Assembly: GCA_965227155.1 (NCBI GenBank)
Contig: OZ245731.1
Coordinates: forward strand, 806,001 to 870,000
Reading direction: 5' to 3'
Origin: UBA6059 sp965227155
GTDB taxonomy: Bacteria > Bacteroidota > Bacteroidia > Cytophagales > Cyclobacteriaceae
DNA length: 64,000 bases
Both the position numbers and the translations under genes were made by a program. Under the pieces are notes generated by a model. That model ran no database searches. It was not told the DNA's origin and was given only the letters and a program-made list of their open reading frames with translations. Positions 18,067-25,404 of this stretch are shown in pieces (the first letter of the stretch is position 1; each line of letters begins with the position of its first letter).

Positions 18067-18501
18067 TCATTTTGATTGCAAGCCTGACAAATATTCATCA
18101 GGGCTCAGCACAGGGATTATAGATGATTTAAAATCTTTTACGTTTCTGGTAATCAAGAAATTGCATTCCTTTTGCATAGCGCAGAAATATTGTAATGAAT
18201 CTTCAAAATCAGAGAAATTTGAAGACAGACCCTGATCTATAATTTTATCAGTAAGGTCTGAAGTTTTTACAATCACTTTAAGTTTTCGAATCTTCTCTTT
18301 GGCCAGCTTTTTATCCTCAAACCTTGAAAGCACATAAAATGTCGTAGCAAATGTTAAAGCTGAAACTACGAGATCAATCTTTCCTTCATCCGCCAGCGTA
18401 GCGATTCTAGCAGCTGATTGATAATGCGGCTCCCTTTCGCCCAATAAATCGAGAATTATATTGGTATCAAGAAACAGACGATCTTTCAGTCGATCTTTCA
18501 T
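18067..18501 (-). CDS. PIN-domain toxin (VapC-like)
   Basis: A 144-residue PIN-domain ribonuclease, probably the toxin of a type II module. The acidic active-site residues are visible: D in FLDTNIILDLLG near the N-terminus, a central acidic position, D in DFEDSLQYFCA, and a late D in ITRNVKDFK. The start codon overlaps the antitoxin stop by four bases (ATGA), so translation is coupled. The typical substrate for this family is tRNA or rRNA; the target here cannot be read from sequence. All four acidic positions look intact. Confidence 0.88.
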   Translation of the reverse strand: MKDRLKDRLFLDTNIILDLLGEREPHYQSAARIATLADEGKIDLVVSALTFATTFYVLSRFEDKKLAKEKIRKLKVIVKTSDLTDKIIDQGLSSNFSDFEDSLQYFCAMQKECNFLITRNVKDFKSSIIPVLSPDEYLSGLQSK

Positions 18502-18755
18502 TTATGCTTCTCTAGCAGATGATCAGCTATGGTTTGCTTGTAATCGAAATCACTAGGTAGATTGATACCTGTCCGCATGGAACTGACAAATGGTGATATT
18601 TCCACATCTTTTTCAGATTGATCAACTTCCTCTACAGCAAGTGCTTTCAAATAGGATTCAATCATTCGGGAAAGGCTTTGATTCCTTGCAGAAGCATAAG
18701 CTTTTGCTTTATCAATGACCTCTTTATTGAGCTTTAAAGTGAGTTTAGCATCCAT
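18498..18755 (-). CDS. Antitoxin, DUF6364 family
   Basis: A small antitoxin of about 85 residues starting at the ATG at 18755 (MDAKLTLKLNKEVIDKAKAY), a ribbon-helix-helix-like N-terminus (LTLKL strand, then two helices) typical of DUF6364 partners of PIN toxins. The C-terminal half is acidic and likely binds the toxin. An in-frame extension to 18782 is possible but would run through the operator sequences. Two copies of the palindrome AATACGTATT lie immediately upstream, fitting autoregulation. Confidence 0.85.
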   Translation of the reverse strand: MDAKLTLKLNKEVIDKAKAYASARNQSLSRMIESYLKALAVEEVDQSEKDVEISPFVSSMRTGINLPSDFDYKQTIADHLLEKHK

Positions 18756-18763
18756 AAATGCAA

Positions 18764-18797
18764 AATACGTATTAAAAAACAAAGTTAATACGTATTA
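18764..18797 (-). promoter_or_regulatory. Twin palindromic operators of the PIN/DUF6364 module
   Basis: Two copies of the palindrome AATACGTATT occur at 18764-18773 and 18787-18796 (the second extends to the 12-bp TAATACGTATTA at 18786-18797), with starts 23 bp apart, about two helical turns. They begin 9 bases upstream of the antitoxin start. This is the classic arrangement for cooperative binding of a ribbon-helix-helix antitoxin. The sites are seen; their function is inferred. Confidence 0.7.
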
Positions 18798-18811
18798 CGA
18801 AATGTATAATG

Positions 18812-21430
18812 TCAGCGTTGTATGATAATCTTATGCTGGCTTGTGCCATGACGGTCTGTTTGGATCAACAAATAAGCGCCTTCCACTAAACTCTTGGCTT
18901 CAAAGCTATAGGATAGCGCATTTGGATTAACACTGAAAAGCTGCTTTCCTTGCATATTATAAAGCCGTAATTCCAGCATAATGGATTCATTTTGGATGGT
19001 TATATACTCCTGGCCCGGATTAGGAAAAACGGATGCAGTGATGTCCCTTCTGGCCCCAGATACTATATTACCCGGCTCTCCGATTGTCCAGTTAGACCCC
19101 TCATTATTGTCTGCATCAAGGTTAGTGAGTTCCAGATAAGGGCCATCCCCATCAGCCGACAAAGGCCATGGCGATTGGTCATCATAGACTACAAGGTCGA
19201 TTTGATTGCCCCACCCATCCAAAAGCTCAATAGCTTCACCGGCATTAGACAGGCCTCTGGAAAACTCCCCAAATGGGAAAATCCCATACGCTGAAGCAAA
19301 TATCTCTGCATTGTTTGCCAGCATTATAGCTTTTCCCGCGGGTATCGATGCGCCGGCAGGAAACTGATAAACCAGGCCGGTCCCTCCCAGGTAAACACCT
19401 GTCAGGTCCACCGTGGTTGATCCATTGTTGGTAATTTCAATAAACTCCAGGTCATCCTCATCAAAAGCATCGGAGCTGGGGTGGTAATGAATTTTGGAGA
19501 CCACTAATGGTGGTAAATCGGGCGTGGGGCATGCCGGACTCACCATTAGTCGGCTATCCATCCATGTGAGCCGTTGCCTCATCCAGGATTTCATTTCTGC
19601 AATCACATTGGCGTGATCACCTATAGTGCCCCAGGCCAGCTCCTCCCGATCAACTGCTTCTGCAAAAATGGCAATGGTTTCATCAAGTCGCTGCTCTAAC
19701 GACGATTGATTAAAGGGTGCTCCAGCTTCTCTTAGACTTTGCCACCTTTTTGCCAATTGGCAACGGAAAAGCTCGTCGTAATACAGGTCTTTCCAGAAGG
19801 TAGCCCCGGAGTTTTCCAGCTCAAACTGCCAGATATTCGTTTTGCTCCTATCATAGCCCCATAAAAACAGGTCATTACCATAGGAAAGGTTAATATCCCA
19901 GATGGGGCCTGCCCGCAGTTTACCATTGCGATCCTTGTGGAAATAGGTGCTAAATTGATACGCATCAGGGTTAGAAGCTAGCTCATTGAGCAGCATAAAA
20001 TCAACGAACGAGGGAATATCGATCAGGGCCGGATAGCCATCCACCAGAGAATGGTTTTCATTGCCAGCCGCCACGCTCAGCTGCTGAAACTGGGCTTTGA
20101 TGTAATCATTTTGGGCTGATGTCACCTCAAAAGGGCTCGGTACTTCATGTATGAAGTCAACTGACCAGCCTGTGGAGTTGGGCATGGTCCATGCCACCGG
20201 GTCTCCTCCGCTAGTTTTATCCGCTTTGGTGATGTAACCACCGGTAAGCTCCGGCAGTTCATTGTCGGTAGTTTCAATCTTGTTGATATCAATGCGGTCG
20301 TTATCAGCCTTTAGCTTTTCCTGCAAAACATACAGACCCTGATATTCCCCGTTTAGAAATACCTCGCAGTAATGCCCTCTGGATGCATATTCACCCAGGG
20401 CACGGGCCAGGTCGTAGGTAAAATAGTCGCGCAGCAATGAAGGATCAAAGGCAAGGCTGTTGAGTATCCAGTCATTTTCATCAGGCATACCCAGTAGGCT
20501 TATGTTTTGCTTTTCAGTGCCCTCGTAAGTCGTAAAACCATAGGACTTTTTGGGTAATTCCTGAGAGCTTGATCCACGCGTTTCTATCCGTATCTCACCG
20601 TTATAGTCCAGGGTGGAAGGGTCTTTGGCATCTTCAAGGCTATTGGATTGTCCGGCACCTTTCTTAATGATTTTCATGGTCGCATTGATTTTAGGATCAT
20701 CAGGTATGGTTTGGTTACCGCTGGTCTCGATCAGTATAATAGGCAACGTTGTACTGGTAAAACCAACCTCCACAGGCGGACGAAACCAGGAAGGCGTAGC
20801 ACTGTAGTTCCGATCAATGCTGTTGATGGCTGCTATCAGGAAAGGGTTAGCCGACATATCGGAGCTGGTCAAACTTTCATTGTGTACCTCAACCGCCAGC
20901 ACATTGGGCCCCTCATTCAACAGGCTGAGGTTGATTTCAAAGGTCTCAGGCAGCTCACCCCGGTATAGCCTTGCCTCATGGAGCCCATCTGCCGGCTGGT
21001 CAAAGGCCGGAGGCGAACCACTGACCAGATCCCTGGCTATCTCCACACCATTGAGATAGGCAACAAACCCATCGTCATAGTCCATATGAAGGGAAAGATG
21101 CGCTATGTCACTCAGGTCTGTGATGGAGAACTCTTTTCTTAGGTAAACGGCTATCGAGGGGTTGGGGACATTGGTATTATCATCGCCATCACTGTAGCCA
21201 AAGCCCGAAACACCGGTTGCCCAACTGGAATCATCAAACCCCAGTGCTGTCCACTGTGGTGCGGGTTGACTTTGCGGCACCAGGTATTGAAATGTATCCC
21301 CTTCAGTAACGACCGCCTCCCAATGATCCACCTGCGCCATGGCAAAATGGAAATTGAGAAAGGCCATAAAGAAAGATAGGGTAAAGCGCCTGGCAGTTTG
21401 AATGTGATAATTAATTTTGGGCAAGATCAT
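18812..21430 (-). CDS. CotH kinase-family protein with lamin-tail domain and T9SS sorting signal
   Basis: An 872-residue secreted protein. It has an N-terminal signal region (hydrophobic FTLSFFMAFLNFHFAMA), a jelly-roll-like domain (~45-200), a CotH domain (~220-600) with RIETRGSSSQELPKKSYGF, the GEYQGLYVLQEKLKADNDRI segment and WDINLSYGN, a lamin-tail domain (~640-770) and a C-terminal type A type IX secretion sorting domain (VFPNPGQEYITIQNES ... GAYLLIQT). CotH enzymes are atypical protein kinases in Bacillus; here the substrate is unknown. The CTD predicts export by the T9SS, consistent with porT at 35.3 kb. It is probably monocistronic. Confidence 0.93.
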   Translation of the reverse strand: MILPKINYHIQTARRFTLSFFMAFLNFHFAMAQVDHWEAVVTEGDTFQYLVPQSQPAPQWTALGFDDSSWATGVSGFGYSDGDDNTNVPNPSIAVYLRKEFSITDLSDIAHLSLHMDYDDGFVAYLNGVEIARDLVSGSPPAFDQPADGLHEARLYRGELPETFEINLSLLNEGPNVLAVEVHNESLTSSDMSANPFLIAAINSIDRNYSATPSWFRPPVEVGFTSTTLPIILIETSGNQTIPDDPKINATMKIIKKGAGQSNSLEDAKDPSTLDYNGEIRIETRGSSSQELPKKSYGFTTYEGTEKQNISLLGMPDENDWILNSLAFDPSLLRDYFTYDLARALGEYASRGHYCEVFLNGEYQGLYVLQEKLKADNDRIDINKIETTDNELPELTGGYITKADKTSGGDPVAWTMPNSTGWSVDFIHEVPSPFEVTSAQNDYIKAQFQQLSVAAGNENHSLVDGYPALIDIPSFVDFMLLNELASNPDAYQFSTYFHKDRNGKLRAGPIWDINLSYGNDLFLWGYDRSKTNIWQFELENSGATFWKDLYYDELFRCQLAKRWQSLREAGAPFNQSSLEQRLDETIAIFAEAVDREELAWGTIGDHANVIAEMKSWMRQRLTWMDSRLMVSPACPTPDLPPLVVSKIHYHPSSDAFDEDDLEFIEITNNGSTTVDLTGVYLGGTGLVYQFPAGASIPAGKAIMLANNAEIFASAYGIFPFGEFSRGLSNAGEAIELLDGWGNQIDLVVYDDQSPWPLSADGDGPYLELTNLDADNNEGSNWTIGEPGNIVSGARRDITASVFPNPGQEYITIQNESIMLELRLYNMQGKQLFSVNPNALSYSFEAKSLVEGAYLLIQTDRHGTSQHKIIIQR

Positions 21431-21480
21431 ATGCTAATCTAATGTCTTGGGTTGGTAATGAAGATAGCTTTGTCCATATT

Positions 21481-21523
21481 AAGCATGCTTCTGTCTAATC
21501 TTATTAATCTTGTGATCACAAGA
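21481..21523. repeat. Two perfect palindromes upstream of the CotH gene
   Basis: AAGCATGCTT (21481-21490, 10 bp) and TCTTGTGATCACAAGA (21508-21523, 16 bp, perfect) lie 50-95 bases upstream of the CotH start. The second contains TGTGA/TCACA half-sites with no spacer, so it is not a standard CRP site. Both could be operators for a dimeric regulator. Confidence 0.5.
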
Positions 21524-21599
21524 AGCGCTTTTTTGCAAGTAAACTACCTAAACAGTTTTGCTACTTGAACGGACGATCTTTTTCATAATTTTTCTACCG

Positions 21600-21797
21600 G
21601 GCCGGACCCGTATTTATTCAACCACAATGCACTGCCTGCCCGTTCCGTTTAGGCGGGCGTTCAGAAAGATTAAAAAATCCTGCGAGTTGAAGTCGGTAGA
21701 AAGCACCGACCGTTCCCAGCGGCGGATTCATGGTGATGTTCGCACTGAAATATGTAAAGTGGCAGTTGGCGCATTCGTGCAAGCGATTGTTACCTGT
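21600..21797 (-). other. 3' end of cassette 3: R'' box of an attC with unresolved right half
   Basis: On the minus strand ACAGGTAAC (21797-21789) overlaps the stop codon of the PIN gene and is the exact complement of GTTACCTGT at the cassette's 5' edge (22479-22471). A matching L'/R' half is not clear. The best downstream candidate is GTTGAAT near 21622-21616, preceded by GTGCA, which pairs with TGCAC beyond the R'' box, but only 5 bp match. Two GC-rich hairpins lie in between: GTCGGT/ACCGAC (21692-21697 with 21705-21710) and GCCCG/CGGGC (21638-21642 with 21654-21658). The stretch from 21431 to 21789 has no gene I can support. Confidence 0.45.
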
Positions 21798-22215
21798 TGT
21801 CTATTTTTTCAAGCAGTTGGTTCGCCTCAATAATTTCTGTTCCTTCGAAAGAGTTCAATTCAAGAAGGTCTTGATATCCAGTTATAAAGAAGTTTGCGTT
21901 TGAAGCTCTAATCAGTCCAAGTAAAAAGTTGTCCTTGACATCTCTGCAAATGTTCGGATAATCGGTGACCTCATAATTGGTTCCCAAAATGTCCATGAGT
22001 TTAAGAAGTTCATCTACTTAGTGTTTACTAAAGTATTTTCGAAATTTCTTTCTTGCGGTTACTTCCTTAATTTCAGTTAAAAGTTGCTCGGAAAGTACAA
22101 GTTCAATTTTTCTTGTTGAAAGGAGTTCGGATAGTCCGCTGAGTTGGAAACCAATGAGATAACTAATCCAAATATTAGTGTCAATTAAGACCTTAGTTCG
22201 ATGTTCTTTTGTCAT
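21790..22215 (-). pseudogene. PIN-domain toxin interrupted by an in-frame TAA
   Basis: The gene encodes a PIN-family toxin of about 141 codons, broken by a single TAA (22018-22020) after codon 65. The upstream part carries KVLIDTNIWISYLIG with the first catalytic Asp. Reading on in the same frame past the stop gives VDELLKLMDILG, then the remaining PIN core (CRDVKDNFLLG with the later Asp residues, then FFITGYQDLL). There is no frame change, so this is one nonsense substitution, a sequencing error, or readthrough/recoding. The start overlaps the antitoxin gene by 23 bases. The final TAA stop lies within the attC R'' box, as is common in integron cassettes. Confidence 0.85.
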
Positions 22216-22420
22216 AAAGGTCTTGGCGGACTTGCTCTACTTCAGCGGTAATATCGTTCATCGAGAGTTTGTCAGTTCGAAAAGCAGTCAGAAGTTCAGT
22301 TAGCTTAGATCCAATAGTCTCTTTCTCAAGTTCCTGAGAAATCTTGATTTTTTGTTCGCCTGGCAAATTCCTAACCAGTTCGAGTATCTGTGAGAAAGAA
22401 AGTTTTATGTTCGTTTCCAT
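22193..22420 (-). CDS. Antitoxin-like small protein of cassette 3
   Basis: A 75-residue, charged, helical protein (METNIKLSFSQILELVRNLP start) directly upstream of and overlapping the PIN toxin gene, which is the normal antitoxin position. No named DNA-binding motif was recognised; the N-terminus resembles the short antitoxins that accompany PIN_3-family toxins in Bacteroidota and Cyanobacteria. It appears intact although its partner carries a premature stop. The 58-base leader between the cassette edge and the start may carry its own promoter, since TA cassettes usually do. Confidence 0.7.
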   Translation of the reverse strand: METNIKLSFSQILELVRNLPGEQKIKISQELEKETIGSKLTELLTAFRTDKLSMNDITAEVEQVRQDLYDKRTSN

Positions 22421-22470
22421 AAGTTAAAGTTACGAAAAAGTAGCACGATCTGTTTATCTGGGCACTGCTG

Positions 22471-22591
22471 ACAGGTAACGTCCAACTAAAATGAGTATGC
22501 ACCCCACTTGCTAGATACACTGAAGTTTCTGTTTTGCATTGTCCTGTCAAAGAGCTCAGTTCGCATATTCATTTTAGTGCTTGTTAAGAGC
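22471..22591 (-). other. attC-like recombination site B (121 bp)
   Basis: On the minus strand the site begins GCTCTTAAC (R'', 22591-22583) and ends GTTACCTGT (R', 22479-22471). The arms are TAAC-AAGC-ACTAAAATGA... and its partner, which in reverse complement reads TAAC-GTCCA-ACTAAAATGA..., followed by ATATGC versus GTATGC. Thus R and L boxes pair while the spacers are 4 and 5 nt, giving the extrahelical asymmetry expected of folded attC. The stop codon of the 330-residue gene lies 2 bases before R''. Confidence 0.85.
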
Positions 22592-22593
22592 TT

Positions 22594-23586
22594 TTATCTT
22601 CCTTTAAACAATTGAAGATAGTATTTCTCAGGTTCTTTATTCAAGATTATACGTAGTTCCGCTGCTCTGTTGCGATAATACCACATAAAAGAACTAATGT
22701 AATTTCTTAAGAAAAAGGATTCACGATTAATAGCGTTACTTTTATTCCACATGTCCTCTTGTTCATTAAATTGAATATCGAATCCTTCATTTTGAAAATA
22801 GAGCTTCATAGTGTACTCAAGAAATCGCAGATTAGGAGTTGACTTAGCAGCTTTATGAAATGAAGTTATGTAGTAATAACTGTATCCGCTTCCTTGAAGG
22901 ATTTCAAACAATTCTGATCTGTCAAATCCCTCTAAAACAGTTGAGTCGTATTCAAATTCGCTAAAATCTACATAATCGAAAAATTTTTGAAAAACGATCT
23001 CGGTCATTGCATTATGAGCCGCTGGACTACCAAGTTTGCCAGAACGATTTAGATTAGTTGTCATCGAGTCTATGCGGTCAATAATTACTTGGTCTGGGTT
23101 AAAACTCCTTGCGATTGCATCATATTTTGTTTTAGTGTCTTTCAAGAATCCTATCAATAGATTCCTTTTGCGAGCATAGCTCGCAGTGTCAGCCATCAAT
23201 TGAAGTGTTGCTTGATATTGATCTCTATTAATCTTTAACTCCTCACGAGTTAGATTCATCTGTCTTTCAAAATAGATTGAATTAGAATCAAGCTGCCGTT
23301 GAAATTGCTCTATTGTTAACAACTGATTTTGTTCAAACCTTATGCTATCCAGATAAATCTGCCGATGAAATTGGATCGAATCTCTTTTCATCTGTCTGGC
23401 GAATCTCAGGCTATCGATCCTTAATTGCAATATGAAATTGGTGCTGTCAAATTTTTTTTGACGACTGAATATTTCAAATGAGCTAGTAATCTGATGGTTT
23501 GAAATGATAATAGCACAAAAGACAGTCAAGAAACCAATAATAACTTCCCAATTCCATTTCCTAATATTTTTCAAGAATTTCTTCAT
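22594..23586 (-). CDS. Membrane-anchored protein with 11-residue coiled-coil repeats (cassette 2)
   Basis: A 330-residue protein of unknown function carried as an integron cassette. Residues 1-12 are basic and residues ~13-29 form a single transmembrane helix. A hendecad stalk follows, with Asp-Ser recurring at 47, 58, 69, 80 and 100 in repeats of the type DSIRFxRQ. The remainder (~115-330) is a helical, charged domain with aromatic clusters (YSYYYIT, FMWYYRN). Topology by the positive-inside rule puts the stalk outside the cytoplasm. No enzyme motif is visible. The stop codon sits just before attC site B, and the leader to the cassette edge is 71 bases. Confidence 0.8.
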   Translation of the reverse strand: MKKFLKNIRKWNWEVIIGFLTVFCAIIISNHQITSSFEIFSRQKKFDSTNFILQLRIDSLRFARQMKRDSIQFHRQIYLDSIRFEQNQLLTIEQFQRQLDSNSIYFERQMNLTREELKINRDQYQATLQLMADTASYARKRNLLIGFLKDTKTKYDAIARSFNPDQVIIDRIDSMTTNLNRSGKLGSPAAHNAMTEIVFQKFFDYVDFSEFEYDSTVLEGFDRSELFEILQGSGYSYYYITSFHKAAKSTPNLRFLEYTMKLYFQNEGFDIQFNEQEDMWNKSNAINRESFFLRNYISSFMWYYRNRAAELRIILNKEPEKYYLQLFKGR

Positions 23587-23649
23587 ACTAAGTAAAGTTG
23601 ATTTGAATGAAAAAGAGGTTTATTCAGTACCGGTTCCTTTTCGCATATT

Positions 23650-23770
23650 GCTCTTAACGCTCAGATAAGCTTAGTGAGCATATCTTTTCAAATTGATTCT
23701 TAAGTTACTATTTAGCACTGTAAATAGCTTATAGCTCAGTCTGCTCATTGAGCTTATCACTTGTTAGCGA
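23650..23770 (-). other. attC-like recombination site A (121 bp)
   Basis: On the minus strand the site begins TCGCTAAC (R'', ending at 23763) and ends GTTAAGAGC (R', 23658-23650). The arms pair as TAAC-AAGT-GATAAGCT...TGAGC against a partner whose reverse complement reads TAAC-GCTCA-GATAAGCT...TGAGC: 4-bp R core, 8-bp L box, spacers of 4 and 5 nt. The central part includes a smaller hairpin, CTATTTA/TAAATAG. The stop codon of the wHTH/HEPN gene lies within the site. Confidence 0.85.
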
Positions 23771-24839
23771 CATTTGTTATTCTCTGAAGATTCATATTGA
23801 GTTCGTTTAAGACTGCAAGCAATGATTCTTTGTTTTGACCTAGATCTATGGATAGCTCGTCGATTTGTTCATAATTACCAAGATGATAGTTTACCTCTAA
23901 TATTTTTGAAAGCAGACTTGTAGAAGCCTCAATTTTTGGATTGAAATACTTTTTAAATTGTATTTTATCTTTCCTGTAATGGTCAATATTTAGGTCAAGA
24001 AAAGAATCGAAGGCTTTTTCAAAGCTCTTTTCATAGTCCTTGGTTTTATATGAGGAGAAAACTTCATACCACTTGCTAGAAAAGTTATCATGAGCTAGAT
24101 GGTTTCTAACAACAATGAAGCTCCAAATCTTCTGATCGACTTTATCTAATTCATCGCCAAATGATCTTGATTCCGATGTATTATTGATGAATCCAATGGC
24201 ATCTTTTATATCAAACTTTTTTCTTTTCGATGTTAATTGAAGTACACTTGTTGCTTTGGTGTCTTTAGTAGCTACACTTTCATATTTGGATATTGATGTA
24301 GATAGTAGTTTACCGACTGTATCAGTTACAAGCATTGGAATATTTATTAGGTCAAAAAGAACAATCACTAATCTGGTGAATGAAAGAGCAGAGCTATTCA
24401 ATAAAGACTCCTTATTTAGAGCAGCATAAGTATCCCAAACTTGAAGTGCTTTCAAAGTATCTAAATACTGTTCATAATATGTCTTGCGATACGTTTTAAG
24501 ATAGATATCTAATTCATCTCCGATTTTTTTTGATAGTTTTAGAGAGTCTATTAAATCTGAGATTAAAGTCTCACTTAGATTCAATCTTTCCAACGTGAAT
24601 TTCCCTTTGTTGGATATTTTGATGTAGTTACGTTCATAATCGATAAGCTTATTTTGGTACAAGTTCATTAACAAACTATTGCAAAGATGTTTACTCCATC
24701 CAGTCCCCTCTTGTACTTCTAGGTCAGAGGTCGCTCCCGACTTTTCAATCCATGCAAGCAGAAGCAAATTCCTTTCATCATCAAAAAGAGAATTTGGATA
24801 ATCAATAAGCTCCATGGAATATTTGATGTTCTCCTTCAT
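23757..24839 (-). CDS. wHTH + HEPN-motif protein (cassette 1, second gene)
   Basis: A 360-residue protein not matching a named family I can recall. Residues ~20-85 look like a winged helix-turn-helix (LLLLAWIEKSGATSDLEVQE, then a wing with YERNYIKISNKGK). Residues ~90-260 are helical and contain R245-NHLA-H250, an Rx4H motif typical of HEPN ribonucleases/nucleotidyl-transfer targets, set in VVRNHLAHDNF. The C-terminus (~300-360) is helical with leucine-rich spacing. It overlaps the upstream Rossmannoid gene by 4 bases (ATGA), so the two are translationally coupled and likely act together. HEPN toxins usually cleave RNA when triggered. The HEPN call rests on the motif and helical context only. 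Confidence 0.6.
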   Translation of the reverse strand: MKENIKYSMELIDYPNSLFDDERNLLLLAWIEKSGATSDLEVQEGTGWSKHLCNSLLMNLYQNKLIDYERNYIKISNKGKFTLERLNLSETLISDLIDSLKLSKKIGDELDIYLKTYRKTYYEQYLDTLKALQVWDTYAALNKESLLNSSALSFTRLVIVLFDLINIPMLVTDTVGKLLSTSISKYESVATKDTKATSVLQLTSKRKKFDIKDAIGFINNTSESRSFGDELDKVDQKIWSFIVVRNHLAHDNFSSKWYEVFSSYKTKDYEKSFEKAFDSFLDLNIDHYRKDKIQFKKYFNPKIEASTSLLSKILEVNYHLGNYEQIDELSIDLGQNKESLLAVLNELNMNLQRITNVANK

Positions 24840-25390
24840 AATCTGCCTTGATAAAAATATTTTACTTCTCGCACCCTTTTGACATGATCGAAAATGCCAT
24901 CTTGAACTATTGGCAGCTCAGGATACCCGTTATAGTATACCACCTCATATGTGAGAATTGATGAAAGAGCTTGTAAACTTTGGTGAGAGTATCCCTCCAA
25001 ATATTCATTATTTAAAAAAACCAAAAGTTTCCCATTTACTCTAGAATCACTTGCAAAATCATGAATTTCTCCAATTGATCCTGGTGTCTCTGGTATTGAT
25101 ACTATCATATCAAACTTTTGAGCCTGAACTAGTTGTTGAATTCTTACTGAACCTTGATTGCTTTCAATTATTTCTTCGCTGAACAAGGCTAGGTGTCCCT
25201 GCTCTCTTAAAACTGTCCTCAGCTTCACTCTCAATTCAGCAATTGGTGATGTTGAGGAAGGACTAGGACCCCAAATCAAAACCGATACAGGTATGCTATT
25301 AATTTGAGACAATTCCTCAACAATCTGAGGTTTCAGCTTTTCGAAAAGCTTTTGAGCTTCAGGCTTAAGTGGTGAGTCAGGTAAATTCAT
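24836..25390 (-). CDS. Rossmannoid nucleoside-deoxyribosyltransferase/SLOG-like protein (cassette 1, first gene)
   Basis: A 184-residue cytosolic protein. A hydrophobic strand ending in a Gly-Pro loop (VSVLIWGPSP, residues 35-44) is followed by a helix, then a second strand (HLALFSEEI) and DMIVSIPETPGSIGEIHDFA (94-113). There the G-S-I-G-E108 segment resembles the G-T-x-x-E catalytic/ligand motif of nucleoside 2-deoxyribosyltransferases and SLOG/TIR-like nucleotide-handling domains. Such domains recur as sensors or NAD-consuming effectors in phage-defence systems. The exact superfamily is uncertain. The start lies only 23 bases inside the cassette edge, so expression probably relies on an external promoter. 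Confidence 0.6.
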   Translation of the reverse strand: MNLPDSPLKPEAQKLFEKLKPQIVEELSQINSIPVSVLIWGPSPSSTSPIAELRVKLRTVLREQGHLALFSEEIIESNQGSVRIQQLVQAQKFDMIVSIPETPGSIGEIHDFASDSRVNGKLLVFLNNEYLEGYSHQSLQALSSILTYEVVYYNGYPELPIVQDGIFDHVKRVREVKYFYQGRL

Positions 25391-25404
25391 TTGAGACTTC
25401 TTAT

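Noticed and set aside
18067..18782. PIN/DUF6364 module as a fourth integron cassette
   Set aside because: No AAC/GTT boxes or L-box palindrome flank it, and it has its own operators; it is a normal chromosomal toxin-antitoxin locus 3 kb away from the array.
21641..21665. Similarity of a GGCGGGCGTT segment to the end of Vibrio attC repeats
   Set aside because: The match is short, on the opposite strand from the cassettes here, and lacks the rest of the repeat; treated as coincidence.
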